60,321 bases of DNA, taken from NCBI GenBank assembly GCA_902802945.1, contig CADCOC010000046.1, positions 1 to 60,321 of the forward strand, given 5' to 3'. The notes below the pieces were generated by a model. That model did no database searches, was not told where the DNA came from, and saw only the letters and a program-made list of their open reading frames with translations. The first letter of the stretch is position 1; the number at the start of each line of letters is the position of its first letter. Positions 40,314 through 50,693 of this stretch are shown in pieces. The position numbers and the translations under genes are program-made. The DNA comes from an uncultured bacterium (GTDB lineage Bacteria > Verrucomicrobiota > Kiritimatiellia > RFP12 > UBA1067).

Positions 40314-41198
40314 TCACGAATAAACATTTAGGTAGAAAAGCGGGAAATAGAGCAGCGCGGGGATGAAGAGAATCGAGTCAAACATGTCGAGGAAGCCTCC
40401 CATGCCCGCCGGCATGAACGTAGCCGAGTCCTTCACGCCGCACGCACGCTTGAAGCGGGACTCGATCAGGTCCCCCACAGTGGCGAGCAGGGCTATCAGC
40501 GCCCCGACAGCAGCCGCAAGCGGATACGTCAGCAAGTTCCATGCGTTTACGACCGCACCCCACCCATGGTGGCGCGCAATGGCGAGAAACACGCATGCCG
40601 TCGCCGCCGAGAAGAGCATCGAACCCGCCAAGCCCTCCCATGATTTCTTGGGCGAAATCGACGGACACATCTTGTGCTTCCCGAACGCCATGCCGAACGC
40701 GAACCCGCCCGTGTCCGAGAACTTCGCCGTCGCGATGAGCGCGAACAGGGTATAGAGTCCGATACGCGGCGCATCCGGCGCGGCACCGAGGTCGATGACC
40801 TTCAGGAAATATGAAAGCAGGAACGGCACGTAGAAGAACCCGAGCATGGTCGATGCGATTGATCCAGCCGGATTCGCGTAGCGTTGGCGAAAAAGCACCC
40901 ATGTACACAACACGAAGAACGCAATGACGAATGCGAACGGCGTGAAAAAGCACACCGGCCCCGAAAGCACATTCGCGTCCATGTATCCCGTACAAAGAAC
41001 CCACGCCGCGCCCGCAAGAATGCCAAACCACGTAACCGGTTCATATCTCTTCGCGAGCTGGTAGAACTCCAGCTGCGCGAGACACGAAAGTACCAGCACA
41101 ATCCCGCCAACGGCCCTCAGCGGACACCACAGAAATAGTGCGATGACTCCTACGCCGACGGACATCCCTGTTAACGTGCGATGCATAACATGATTCAT
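40314..41198 (-). CDS. cdsA: Phosphatidate cytidylyltransferase
   Basis: 294 residues with about eight transmembrane helices. The CDP-diglyceride synthase signature is present near the C-terminus: ESRFKRACGVKDSATFMP followed by GMGGFLDMFDS, with AGMGG replacing the common PGHGG. SPKKSWEGLAGS is also conserved. It makes CDP-diacylglycerol for phospholipid synthesis in the inner membrane. ATG 41198 overlaps the stop of the DNA methyltransferase (ATGA), so its translation is coupled to that gene. GGAG lies 8 nt upstream. Confidence 0.92.
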   Translation of the reverse strand: MNHVMHRTLTGMSVGVGVIALFLWCPLRAVGGIVLVLSCLAQLEFYQLAKRYEPVTWFGILAGAAWVLCTGYMDANVLSGPVCFFTPFAFVIAFFVLCTWVLFRQRYANPAGSIASTMLGFFYVPFLLSYFLKVIDLGAAPDAPRIGLYTLFALIATAKFSDTGGFAFGMAFGKHKMCPSISPKKSWEGLAGSMLFSAATACVFLAIARHHGWGAVVNAWNLLTYPLAAAVGALIALLATVGDLIESRFKRACGVKDSATFMPAGMGGFLDMFDSILFIPALLYFPLFYLNVYS

Positions 41199-42733
41199 AA
41201 TGGCAACTCCATTTGACGCGATGACGTTGTCTTTTTTTCGTATCCCATCCACTTGGCGAGGGCGCGACACGGAACATTACCGAGTTCCTTTGGCTCTATC
41301 TTCTGCAATCCCCCGCCGTAAGAACGTCCTGCCTGCGTGATTTCATCCGCAGATATCTCCAGAAGCATGTTCCACAACTCCTCTCGCCGCTCACCGTCAT
41401 CGCCAAGGTACTCAGCCAAAAAACCCTTGGGGTAAAGCATCAGAAACGAGTTTGTGGCGATGGCACGCGAGTCATTGAGAATGAACCTCACGGGGGGGCT
41501 ACCCGCGCCACTGCCCCTTCCCATGTACGAACACAGAATCGGCGCCGGTTCACGTTGCTCCTGCGCATACCAAACATTCCGTGACGCGCAGAGATTGCGA
41601 TGGGAAGTCTCGGCAATGCCAGACTCAAGATAGGCGCGTACCGGCATCGGCAACTCTTCCATCTCATATCCGGTGCAATCCAGAAGAAAACGTCTGTCGG
41701 CGTTGGCGGGAATGCCGAGGTCGTCCGCCGTAACATGCTCAACCTTCAGATGCCGCGGACTGGGAAGGATCGGTTTCAAGAAATCGCCAGGAATGCATTT
41801 CGCGCGCGCGGACTCCTCATCTAGGACAAAAAAATTGTTGTCTCCAGTAGCTATGCCCCGACGGATTTCAAAACAGTCTCCCAAACGCAACCCACTCTCA
41901 GAAGAACATCTGGAGCACGGTGGCCATTTCGCATTTCGCCGCAGTTCGTCCAACCTGAAGGTTCGCCTCGTCGCCGGTCTTTCAATATCCCGACCGCCCG
42001 TGAAAAGTACGTCCTCACCATCAGGAGGAAGATTCGCGAACCAGACAACACATGAGGAAACAAGCGCATCATCAAAACGGACGTCTTCCGTGTCAAACCG
42101 ATGGACACGCAGCAACTTGACACATCGGGTGAAGAAGGTGCGTAAGACCTCACCATAATTTACTGACATCCACTCAGATGGTATCAGCCAGACGCCAACG
42201 GCCCCTTCCCTCATCCACACCCGCGAAAGAAGCAGAAAATGACAGTACAGCCCGGCGAGTCCTGAAATGCGAAGTCCAACGCGACGCAGCACCAATGACT
42301 GAAGATGCCGCTTGCGCTCAGGGCCAAGCGCATGGTGCCGTACATACGGAGGATTGGCAAAAACCACATCTGCCACGCGCTCTGGTTTCGCCGCTGTGAA
42401 GTCGCCCTTTTGAATGTCGCATTTGGAGTTTCCCCACAACTTCACGGCAGCCGCATAAAAGTCATCATCTAGTTCACACGCCCGTACTTTCACGAGTCTC
42501 TTCCCCAGCACAGATAACATCGCCGAAACGAAAGCCCCCGTTCCCATAGACGGCTCCAATGCCGTCAATCTTCCCTTTCCCTTCAGATAGGGAACCGTTT
42601 CCCGTACAATCGCGGATGCCAAAGCGCCAGGGGTTGCGAACTGCCCCATCCTCCGGCGCTCATCAAGCGTTTTGCTCGCATCAATGGCCGTTTGCAGATC
42701 GAGGCGAACATTCTCTTTTTCCTTCAGCGTCAT
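41195..42733 (-). CDS. Type II DNA adenine methyltransferase (XamI-like system)
   Basis: 512 residues from ATG 42733. The N-terminus RRRMGQFATPGALASAIV is the start of N6-adenine methylases of the gamma/Eco57I-like class. Motif I is EPSMGTGAFVSAML (about 58-71) and motif IV is FANPPYVRHHALG (about 124-136). The C-terminal part is a target-recognition region (FEIRRGIATGDNNFFVL; SYGGGLQKIEPKELGNVP). It overlaps the restriction gene by 4 nt (ATGA) and overlaps cdsA in the same way. Base composition is lower in GC than purA and cdsA. Confidence 0.88.
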   Translation of the reverse strand: MTLKEKENVRLDLQTAIDASKTLDERRRMGQFATPGALASAIVRETVPYLKGKGRLTALEPSMGTGAFVSAMLSVLGKRLVKVRACELDDDFYAAAVKLWGNSKCDIQKGDFTAAKPERVADVVFANPPYVRHHALGPERKRHLQSLVLRRVGLRISGLAGLYCHFLLLSRVWMREGAVGVWLIPSEWMSVNYGEVLRTFFTRCVKLLRVHRFDTEDVRFDDALVSSCVVWFANLPPDGEDVLFTGGRDIERPATRRTFRLDELRRNAKWPPCSRCSSESGLRLGDCFEIRRGIATGDNNFFVLDEESARAKCIPGDFLKPILPSPRHLKVEHVTADDLGIPANADRRFLLDCTGYEMEELPMPVRAYLESGIAETSHRNLCASRNVWYAQEQREPAPILCSYMGRGSGAGSPPVRFILNDSRAIATNSFLMLYPKGFLAEYLGDDGERREELWNMLLEISADEITQAGRSYGGGLQKIEPKELGNVPCRALAKWMGYEKKTTSSRQMELPL

Positions 42734-43689
42734 AATCCCATGTGCTCCATGTCGGAGATTCGATGTTCCCATATCCAATCTATCCCCTCGGCCGCCTCAT
42801 AACCAAGATACCCACTGTCAAAATATCCACACAGGAAAAGGAGGAAACGGACGTCATCACCATACGTCAATTTCAACTGCGAAATCTTTTGCGCTTCTTC
42901 CTTCCGCCGCTTGTTGACATTTGCAAAATCGCCCGCCGACTTCGCCTCGAGAAATATCGGCACATCGCCTTGTGCGGCGGACAAAGGTTGAATGGCAACA
43001 TCTACGGGAATATTGACGCGGCTGTCGCTACCGGCAGCCACTTTGACGTTCACATTAAGGTGAAATGCAAAGTTGCCCGGCTTCATTTGGGAAATGTTGC
43101 TTGGAGAAGTCTTCGTGTAGCCGTTTGCGACAAGCCATGCTGTTATCGCTTTTAGTTGCCTTTTTTCCTGAGCGTTCCTGATTATGGGGTCTGAGAGAGA
43201 GCCACAAAGGCGATCGGCCACAACCAGGGCCGCACGCGAACGTTGCACAGATGTCGGCAAAGATCGCGCTCCATTCAACCACGGCATGAGATCAACGTCA
43301 AACATGCCCTTTAGAACAGGCACAATTTTCTCAGCATTGGCAAGCAATTTTCCAGATGACCGTGACGGCGGGCGATCAAGACTTTCAAGTCTCTTGACCA
43401 CGGAAGGTGAGATTCCAGAAAGCCCAGCCAAACGGTCACGCGCCAATGGAGGACAAGTCATCTGCCGAAGGACTGGCAATGTTTGTGGAGCCAAGACCAA
43501 AGTTGCTGCCGCAAGGTCCTTACCACAATTCGTGGCTTCGAAAACTTCCTCTACCTGCTCTCTTGCCGACAGGCGCGCCTCCCTAAAAGTGGTTGGAGCA
43601 AAGGCTAGAAACCATTCATTGTAAAAGTCGACGGACTCTTCAATATCACGTTTCCACGCGTCAACCTTATCTCGATTGATGGCTTTCAC
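42730..43689 (-). CDS. XamI-family type II restriction endonuclease
   Basis: 319 residues from GTG 43689, which has GGAG 8 nt upstream; a TTG at 43704 is also in frame. The start AINRDKVDAWKRDIEESVDF and FYNEWFLAFAPTTFREAR match XamI-type enzymes (GTCGAC cutters by family knowledge). The C-terminal PVDVAIQPLSAAQGDVPIFL plus EAKSAGDF holds the Asp and Glu-x-Lys of a PD-(D/E)XK nuclease core. It precedes its methyltransferase with a 4-nt overlap and follows purA by 27 nt. It lacks a control (C) protein. Confidence 0.85.
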   Translation of the reverse strand: MKAINRDKVDAWKRDIEESVDFYNEWFLAFAPTTFREARLSAREQVEEVFEATNCGKDLAAATLVLAPQTLPVLRQMTCPPLARDRLAGLSGISPSVVKRLESLDRPPSRSSGKLLANAEKIVPVLKGMFDVDLMPWLNGARSLPTSVQRSRAALVVADRLCGSLSDPIIRNAQEKRQLKAITAWLVANGYTKTSPSNISQMKPGNFAFHLNVNVKVAAGSDSRVNIPVDVAIQPLSAAQGDVPIFLEAKSAGDFANVNKRRKEEAQKISQLKLTYGDDVRFLLFLCGYFDSGYLGYEAAEGIDWIWEHRISDMEHMGL

Positions 43690-43716
43690 GTTGGCTTCTC
43701 CCAATCACACATCCAC

Positions 43717-45066
<1,350 letters not shown>

Positions 45067-45089
45067 CTACTTCTCCTTCAACGCGGAAT

Positions 45090-45100
45090 AGTATACCATA
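45090..45100 (-). promoter_or_regulatory. Extended -10 promoter of purA
   Basis: The minus strand reads AAATATGGTATACT, matching the local extended -10 pattern with one change in the hexamer. The leader is about 20 nt and contains AAGGAGAAG. Confidence 0.65.
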
Positions 45101-45126
45101 TTTACCCGCGTCATGGGGACTCCACC

Positions 45127-45154
45127 TGAAACAATCGCGCCGGAACCGGCGCGA
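45127..45154 (-). terminator. Probable terminator of the M60-M48-TPR operon
   Basis: Perfect 9-bp arms TCGCGCCGG and CCGGCGCGA (45135-45154) are followed on the minus strand by TTGTTTC. It lies 26 nt after the TPR stop and before the purA promoter region. The T-tract is short, so efficiency is uncertain. Confidence 0.5.
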
Positions 45155-45179
45155 CCACTGACTCAAAACGGCATCGGCG

Positions 45180-46832
45180 TCACTTCTTGCCCGTCGGATC
45201 AAGCTCCAGACACTTGGCCTTCGCCGCCTCGGCTGCCGCCGCATCCCCTGCGGCCCGCGCCAGCTCCATCTCCTTGCGCCAGGCGGCCAGGAGCTTCGGA
45301 TTGAGCGTACGCGCCTTCACGTATGCTGCGCGCGCGTCGGCTGGACGCTTAAGCTTTTCAAGCAGAGCCCCCTTCTGGAGCCAGAAGCGCTCCGGCTTGT
45401 AGGTGGAGACCTCAATCGCCCTCTCGATTGCGACCAGCGCATCGGCGTCGCGGCCCATTCCTGTCAGCGCGTCGGCCTTGTGGGCGTAGGCGTCGTCGTA
45501 TTTCTGGTCAAGGACGATGGCCTTGTCGTAGTAATCGATTGCCTTCTGCGCCTGCCCCAACTTCACGTACACGTCGCCGAAGTACAGTAGCGTACGAACC
45601 GCGTCGGGCTTGAGGTCGTAGGCGAAGCGGAGGTCGACGAGCGCGTCGTCAAGCCGTCCGAGCCGCTCGTTCGCCCTGGCGCGCCGGACATACAGGTCGG
45701 CGTTCATGGGATCTAGCTGTATGGCAGCATTGAAATCACGCACGGCGTCCTCGAACTTCTTCATCTCGCCGTTGATGATACCGCGCCACTTGTAAGCCAG
45801 CAGAAAACCGCCATCAAGTGCGATCGCCTTGTCCATCCACACCTTGGCGACGGGATAGTTGTCCTCGTGGCCGTAGAACATGCCGATTTGATAGCACGCC
45901 TCCTTGTAGTCAGGGTTGATCCGCAGCGCCTGCTGCATGAAGTCGCGGGCCTTGGCGTAGTCCCGCTCCTTCCCGTTCGCCCATGTCGTTCCAATATTGT
46001 AAAGCGCCATGTCGAAACGCGGATCGAGCTCAAGGGCCTTTTCATAACATGCGCGCGCGGCGGCCTTGTCCTTTCGGTAGTCGTGGGCGAGGATGCCCTT
46101 CCACAGCCAGGCCCACTTCGACTTGGGATTGAGCTCAAGCGCGCGATCAAGCGACTTCTCGGCACCCTCCACGTCCTTTTCGTCCAATTGGATCATTGCA
46201 AGACGGAGGTGGGCGAAATCGCTCGACGGGTCAAGTTCGACGGCCTTGAGAATCGCCTCCTTGGCACGTACAAGATCTTTCAACGCAGACAGAATCTGTC
46301 CCTGGAGAATATACGGTTCCGGACGCTTCGGCTCCATCTCCTGCAAATACACGGCCTCCGCGAGCGCCTGGTGCGCCTGGTCCAGCTCCTGCTTGTTGAA
46401 GGGCCGCCCAAGGTTGAGGAGTTTGCGCGTGGCGGCCATTCCCTTGATGTACGACCGGAAAAAGATGTAGTCCGGGTTCTCGGTCTCAATCTCAATCGCC
46501 TTGTCCACAAACGGCTGCGCCACCTCCGGGTTGTTCTCGGAATAGTAGAGCCGTCGGGCAACCTCGGCGTACCTGTCCGCCATCTTGTGCAGATGGCGCT
46601 TTTTAAGGTACCAGCCGCCCGCTTTGAAGAGAACGACGGCGACGACACCAAGTTTGGCGAACACCTTGGCCCGCTTAATGAGCTTTGCCCACTTCGCGGG
46701 TACTTTCTCGGCGAGACCAACGAACGGCTCGAAGTGGTCGCGTAACTCGCGCATGTACCGCACCATCAACCCGATGGCCTCGGTGTTGGCGGCGATTTTC
46801 TTGTCCTGTTCCAAGTCGTGGTCTGACGCCAT
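45180..46832 (-). CDS. Membrane-anchored tetratricopeptide repeat protein
   Basis: 550 residues from ATG 46832, about 10 nt after GGGAGG; a GTG at 46862 overlapping the upstream stop (GTGA) is the other candidate. An N-terminal cytoplasmic helix pair precedes a weak membrane segment (LGVVAVVLFKAGGWYL, about 59-74). Around ten TPR units follow, recognisable by AxxAxxxFxxALxLDP patterns such as AKEAILKAVELDPSSDFAHL and ACYEKALELDPRFDMALYNI. It is a scaffold; partners are unknown, but co-transcription with two metallopeptidases suggests an envelope protein-quality or secretion role. Confidence 0.85.
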   Translation of the reverse strand: MASDHDLEQDKKIAANTEAIGLMVRYMRELRDHFEPFVGLAEKVPAKWAKLIKRAKVFAKLGVVAVVLFKAGGWYLKKRHLHKMADRYAEVARRLYYSENNPEVAQPFVDKAIEIETENPDYIFFRSYIKGMAATRKLLNLGRPFNKQELDQAHQALAEAVYLQEMEPKRPEPYILQGQILSALKDLVRAKEAILKAVELDPSSDFAHLRLAMIQLDEKDVEGAEKSLDRALELNPKSKWAWLWKGILAHDYRKDKAAARACYEKALELDPRFDMALYNIGTTWANGKERDYAKARDFMQQALRINPDYKEACYQIGMFYGHEDNYPVAKVWMDKAIALDGGFLLAYKWRGIINGEMKKFEDAVRDFNAAIQLDPMNADLYVRRARANERLGRLDDALVDLRFAYDLKPDAVRTLLYFGDVYVKLGQAQKAIDYYDKAIVLDQKYDDAYAHKADALTGMGRDADALVAIERAIEVSTYKPERFWLQKGALLEKLKRPADARAAYVKARTLNPKLLAAWRKEMELARAAGDAAAAEAAKAKCLELDPTGKK

Positions 46833-46858
46833 GGCGCACATGCCTCCCTTATGCCGTG

Positions 46859-48346
46859 TCACTTCCCGACGGCGGCCCTGTAGCGCGCGGCGCGTGCGGA
46901 GCGTCCGGAGGCGGTCCCGTCAGGGCATCCCAACTGCTGACGGTACTTCAGCACGTCCTTGCCGCGCTCCGCCGGATAGCTGGCGCCGCCGTACGACCCC
47001 TTCGTCGCCTTGAAGCGCTCGAGGACGTCGTAGAGGGCCTTCGTGTCGTATCCAAGCGTGTGCGACAGCTGGATGGACCGCCAGTCGGCCTGGCTTTCCG
47101 TCTCGATGCCGTAGCCGTTGCGGACGGACGTGAACATCTTCTCGAACACCTCGTCAACCAGTTGCTTGACCTGGGCCACGAGCAGCTCCTGCCCGTTCCC
47201 CTGCTCCTTGGCGGTACCGAGTTCCTTCAACAAGGAAAACAGCTTGAGTATCTTCTCAGTCCCGACCGCGCGCATGCCGTGGCGTAGCTCGATGTGGCCC
47301 ATTTCATGCCCGAGGATCGCCGCCAGCTCGTCTTCGTCCTTGAGGAACTTCAACATGCCCGTCGTCACGAACACGAATCCGCCCGGAACGGCAAAGGCGT
47401 TCACCTCTTCGCTGTCGAGCATCACGAAGCAGTAGCCATGGTACGGCATCGGATCGTTCGACGCGGCGACGATCGCGTGCCCGAGCTTGTTGACGTAGAC
47501 CGAGCGCGGGTCGGTCTGCGGGAGAACCGGATAGAGTGGAAGCACGCGCGCGGCCACCGCACGGCCCAGCTGGAACTCCTGGACGGGGCCGATCTCGCTG
47601 TAGACGAGGCCCGACGCTGTCTTGCCAGCGGTTGAGATCAGCTTGGCACCCTCTCCCTCCGACTGTCCGGCGACGTTCGCCACAGCCCCAAGGCCGGCTG
47701 CGCCGAGCTTTTGCGTTCCCGCCAGCAGCGACGCCCCGGCACCGGGGCCGTCGATCTGCAGCACTTCGGGCTTCACCGGATTCCCTTTCAACTCACCCGC
47801 GCGGATGAACTCGGCACGTTCCGCATCCGGCATCGGCTTGTAGGCGGCGAGCACGCGCGCGACTGCGGACGGATCGGCCTTTGCGGCCGCCTTGCCTGCG
47901 CCTGCGGCGCCGCGCATCGAAGCCAGCTCCTCGTCGGTCTCGGATTCGGAGAACCCTCTCTTCGCAGCCGTCATACCCTCGGCGGAAATCTCCTCGTCGG
48001 GGTTCTGGTTCGCGATCAGCCAGTCGCTTGCGAGCCCCGGAACGGCCAAGTAGCCGCCACCCTTCAGTTGCACCCAACCAGGAATCAGCTCTTCGGGAAA
48101 GAGTTTTCGGTCACCCGAAAAAGGCGGCATCACGCGCACATCCTTTGCGACGGCAACCTTATCCTTGTACGCCAGCGTCTTCACCGCCGGCGAGAGTTCA
48201 CTCGGCGACTGCCGCACGATCGCCCGCTCGGTCGAGACATACCACGTCTCGCCAGGTTTAGGACCGTTGAACTTAGGCTCCGTGGCGCACCCGGCGACAA
48301 TTCCCGCCGCGCCCAACAGAATCATTCTCATGCTGTTTGCTTTCAT
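46859..48346 (-). CDS. M48-family metalloprotease lipoprotein
   Basis: 495 residues from ATG 48346 with AGGAG upstream. MRMILLGAAGIVAGC is a lipoprotein signal with Cys as the lipidated residue. An SH3-like domain follows (YVSTERAIVRQSPSELSPAV to GWVQLKGGGYLAVPG). The M48 catalytic motif is ILGHEMGHIELRHGM (about residue 343), with the third ligand Glu in ETESQADWRSI. Ahead of it, the EVNAFAVPGGFVFVTTGML strand is typical of BepA/LoiP-like proteases, which act on outer-membrane proteins. It ends in a GTGA overlap with a possible upstream start of the TPR gene. Confidence 0.9.
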   Translation of the reverse strand: MKANSMRMILLGAAGIVAGCATEPKFNGPKPGETWYVSTERAIVRQSPSELSPAVKTLAYKDKVAVAKDVRVMPPFSGDRKLFPEELIPGWVQLKGGGYLAVPGLASDWLIANQNPDEEISAEGMTAAKRGFSESETDEELASMRGAAGAGKAAAKADPSAVARVLAAYKPMPDAERAEFIRAGELKGNPVKPEVLQIDGPGAGASLLAGTQKLGAAGLGAVANVAGQSEGEGAKLISTAGKTASGLVYSEIGPVQEFQLGRAVAARVLPLYPVLPQTDPRSVYVNKLGHAIVAASNDPMPYHGYCFVMLDSEEVNAFAVPGGFVFVTTGMLKFLKDEDELAAILGHEMGHIELRHGMRAVGTEKILKLFSLLKELGTAKEQGNGQELLVAQVKQLVDEVFEKMFTSVRNGYGIETESQADWRSIQLSHTLGYDTKALYDVLERFKATKGSYGGASYPAERGKDVLKYRQQLGCPDGTASGRSARAARYRAAVGK

Positions 48347-48368
48347 TTCTTCTTCTCCTACTCTCGGT

Positions 48369-50555
48369 CTACTTCTGCTCTCCATCTTGCGGAGGCGTAA
48401 AAGGCGGTTCATCGGGGTTGCGCAGCATGTTGAACTGCTCGTAGAGGTCTTCACCGACGATGCGGGAAAACCGCTGCGCCCACTGCTTGCGCTTCTCATA
48501 GTCGTTCTTCGGACGCTCGCTCTTCGGAAGCGTCCGGTATTCCGCGAACATCTTCCTGAACGCCTCCCAGCCGTACCGCTCCTGCAGACGCAGGAAAAAC
48601 TCCAGCGCCAGGAAGGGCTCGGACTTCCACTGGTCGAAGGGATGCCCCGCCGTCAGCCAGGCCTCATACTCCCTCTTTATCGACGGACTCCCCATCCGCG
48701 TCTGGCGCGGCTTGAAGCCGCAGATCTTCTCCATGCAGTAGAGCGTGAATAAGTTGACCGTCACCTCGACCGTTCCGTCGAACGTCCAGTCGTAGTTCTG
48801 GTGGTTGTGCCCCATTTCGTGGAAGAAGCCCCAGACGTTCTCAGCCTTCCCCTCGCGGATCGTCTGCGCGTCCAGCAGCAGATGCGCGCTCACAGTGGGA
48901 ATCATGAGGGGATACCCGGCATGCATGAACCCAGCGCAAAGCTGCTTGTCAATGCAGAACCGCTCCGGCGAATTCCGCTTGGCTGGAATCGCCGTCAACC
49001 AGGCGTCGAGGTCCATGATCTCGGACCATACCCCCAGCAGGGGCAGGGGATCTTCCATCTTGCGGATGAGGGACGACGGAACGGTGAAGACAACCTTATC
49101 GCTCTCGATCTCCGCCATCGGCGCCGGCAGGTTGCGGAGCGTCTCCCGCCACGACGCGGCGGTGTCGCGTCCCTTCACGAACCAGGGCGCGGGACAGGCC
49201 GGTCCGATCTTGACCTGTGTCGCCCCCTTCTTCCCGTCGGGCACCACCACGTACACCATGCCGCCGAACGGCGACGACAGACGCGTCTCCGTCTTGTTGA
49301 GCGGCACCTCCACGTCCACCACCGGCGCGCGGCTCCACTTCTCATGCGCCGTCACCCGGCAAGTCGTGGTGCCGATCCGCAGGCGCAGCCCCGCCTTCTC
49401 CATCCCCTGCGGAAGCGTAACCGTCAACGGCTCGCCCGCCACGGCGAATAGACCCGTCCCGTGCCAGCGCGGCACCGAGAGGTCCACGGCGACCGTGCGC
49501 GTCTCGCGCTGCTTCGACTCCGGCACGCCGGGATACGTCTTCGCAGCCGGATGCGCGGGCCACACCTTCGTCGGCTCCCTCTGCCAGTCGTCCTGAAACG
49601 CGGTCAGCGCCAGCCGGTCGCGCAGCCGCTCCACACCGATCGGATGCTCGGGCGACGGAACGGGCAGCGGACGGTCTCCGCCGAACATGTCCGCAATCTG
49701 CGGCCTGTAGCGCCGCTCGTCATCCGGCAGAATTTGCCAAAACGCCGAGAGAAGGAACGACGCCTGGCGCGCCGAATGGACGTTGGACTTCAGCGTACCC
49801 GTCCCCTGGGCCAGCTGCAGAGCCTCCGCACAGCTCATCGGGAGCGCGGATCGCCCCACGGCCTTGAAGAACTTCCCCTCGACAGGCGAAGCCGAGTAGT
49901 CACCCGTGTAGAGTCCGGCCGGGCCGAGCAGCGCATTGAACGCGCTTTCCGTCTTGAACGACTTTTGATTAATCTGATACCATCCCCATCCGACCACGGA
50001 GCAGAGAACGCCGCCCCCGCGTTCGATGAACGCGCGCACCTTCGGCATGTCTTTCAAACTATGCGACTCGGGACTGAGCAGGACCACGGCGGGCAACACG
50101 ATGTCTTGCAGCTGATCGAGACTGTTGATGGCCTCGATTTGCGAATCCTTGCATTGGGCAAGCGTGTCGCGATAACCCCTCATGCGCGCGTCATAGTAAA
50201 GCGTCTTCGGCCGCTCCGCACCCGCGAGCCACTTGAGCGCAGACCGCACGAACGCCGCATTCGACGGCTTCTTCATCCCCTCCTCCAAGACAAACAGCTG
50301 GTGGCTCAACGCGACAACCCGTCCATTCCCCATGCGGGTGGCGGCCGCCACCGGCACGCGCGCGTTGCCGATGCGTCCCCAGACCAGCGGGAAGGCCGGC
50401 TCGCCCGCCACCAGAATCACGCCGGGGATGCCGCCTCCCACGATCTCGAGTCCCTTCGCCTTTTCAGCGATCTCCTGCTGGAATGATGCGACATCCTGCG
50501 CCCAGACAAGGCCCGCGCACAGCATGCAAGCCACGACCATATTTATTTTTCTCAT
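48369..50555 (-). CDS. M60-family (mucinase-type) metallopeptidase
   Basis: 728 residues with a signal peptide (about 1-20). The gluzincin motif FFHEMGHNHQNYDWTFDG plus TVEVTVN (about 577-602) has HEXXH and the downstream Glu of peptidase M60/enhancin-like enzymes, several of which cut mucin-type O-glycoproteins. The N-terminal 250 residues resemble a glutamine-amidotransferase-like fold (ALKWLAGAERPKTLYYDARM; GGGVLCSVVGWGWYQINQ), common in this family. A beta-sandwich lies in between. ATG 50555 follows AAGGAA. It is first in a three-gene operon. Confidence 0.9.
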   Translation of the reverse strand: MRKINMVVACMLCAGLVWAQDVASFQQEIAEKAKGLEIVGGGIPGVILVAGEPAFPLVWGRIGNARVPVAAATRMGNGRVVALSHQLFVLEEGMKKPSNAAFVRSALKWLAGAERPKTLYYDARMRGYRDTLAQCKDSQIEAINSLDQLQDIVLPAVVLLSPESHSLKDMPKVRAFIERGGGVLCSVVGWGWYQINQKSFKTESAFNALLGPAGLYTGDYSASPVEGKFFKAVGRSALPMSCAEALQLAQGTGTLKSNVHSARQASFLLSAFWQILPDDERRYRPQIADMFGGDRPLPVPSPEHPIGVERLRDRLALTAFQDDWQREPTKVWPAHPAAKTYPGVPESKQRETRTVAVDLSVPRWHGTGLFAVAGEPLTVTLPQGMEKAGLRLRIGTTTCRVTAHEKWSRAPVVDVEVPLNKTETRLSSPFGGMVYVVVPDGKKGATQVKIGPACPAPWFVKGRDTAASWRETLRNLPAPMAEIESDKVVFTVPSSLIRKMEDPLPLLGVWSEIMDLDAWLTAIPAKRNSPERFCIDKQLCAGFMHAGYPLMIPTVSAHLLLDAQTIREGKAENVWGFFHEMGHNHQNYDWTFDGTVEVTVNLFTLYCMEKICGFKPRQTRMGSPSIKREYEAWLTAGHPFDQWKSEPFLALEFFLRLQERYGWEAFRKMFAEYRTLPKSERPKNDYEKRKQWAQRFSRIVGEDLYEQFNMLRNPDEPPFTPPQDGEQK

Positions 50556-50587
50556 CAAAGATTCCTTCTTTTCTCGTGTGGGCGGTT

Positions 50588-50598
50588 ATTGTACCAAA
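50588..50598 (-). promoter_or_regulatory. Extended -10 promoter of the M60 operon
   Basis: The minus strand reads ATTTTGGTACAAT, with the TGG extension and TACAAT hexamer. The leader is about 27 nt with AGAAGGAA. Confidence 0.6.
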
Positions 50599-50693
50599 AT
50601 TACGCACTGCTCGCAAAGCCAACATTTTCCGCATGCGTTTTCCAAATGACTATCTCCGACGCAATCCCAACTGCGTTTGGGAAAGGGATTGAG

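Noticed and set aside
50662..50691. CAATCCC...GGGATTG structure after the heme-propeller gene as a terminator
   Set aside because: No T-run follows on the minus strand, and competing stems make it ambiguous.
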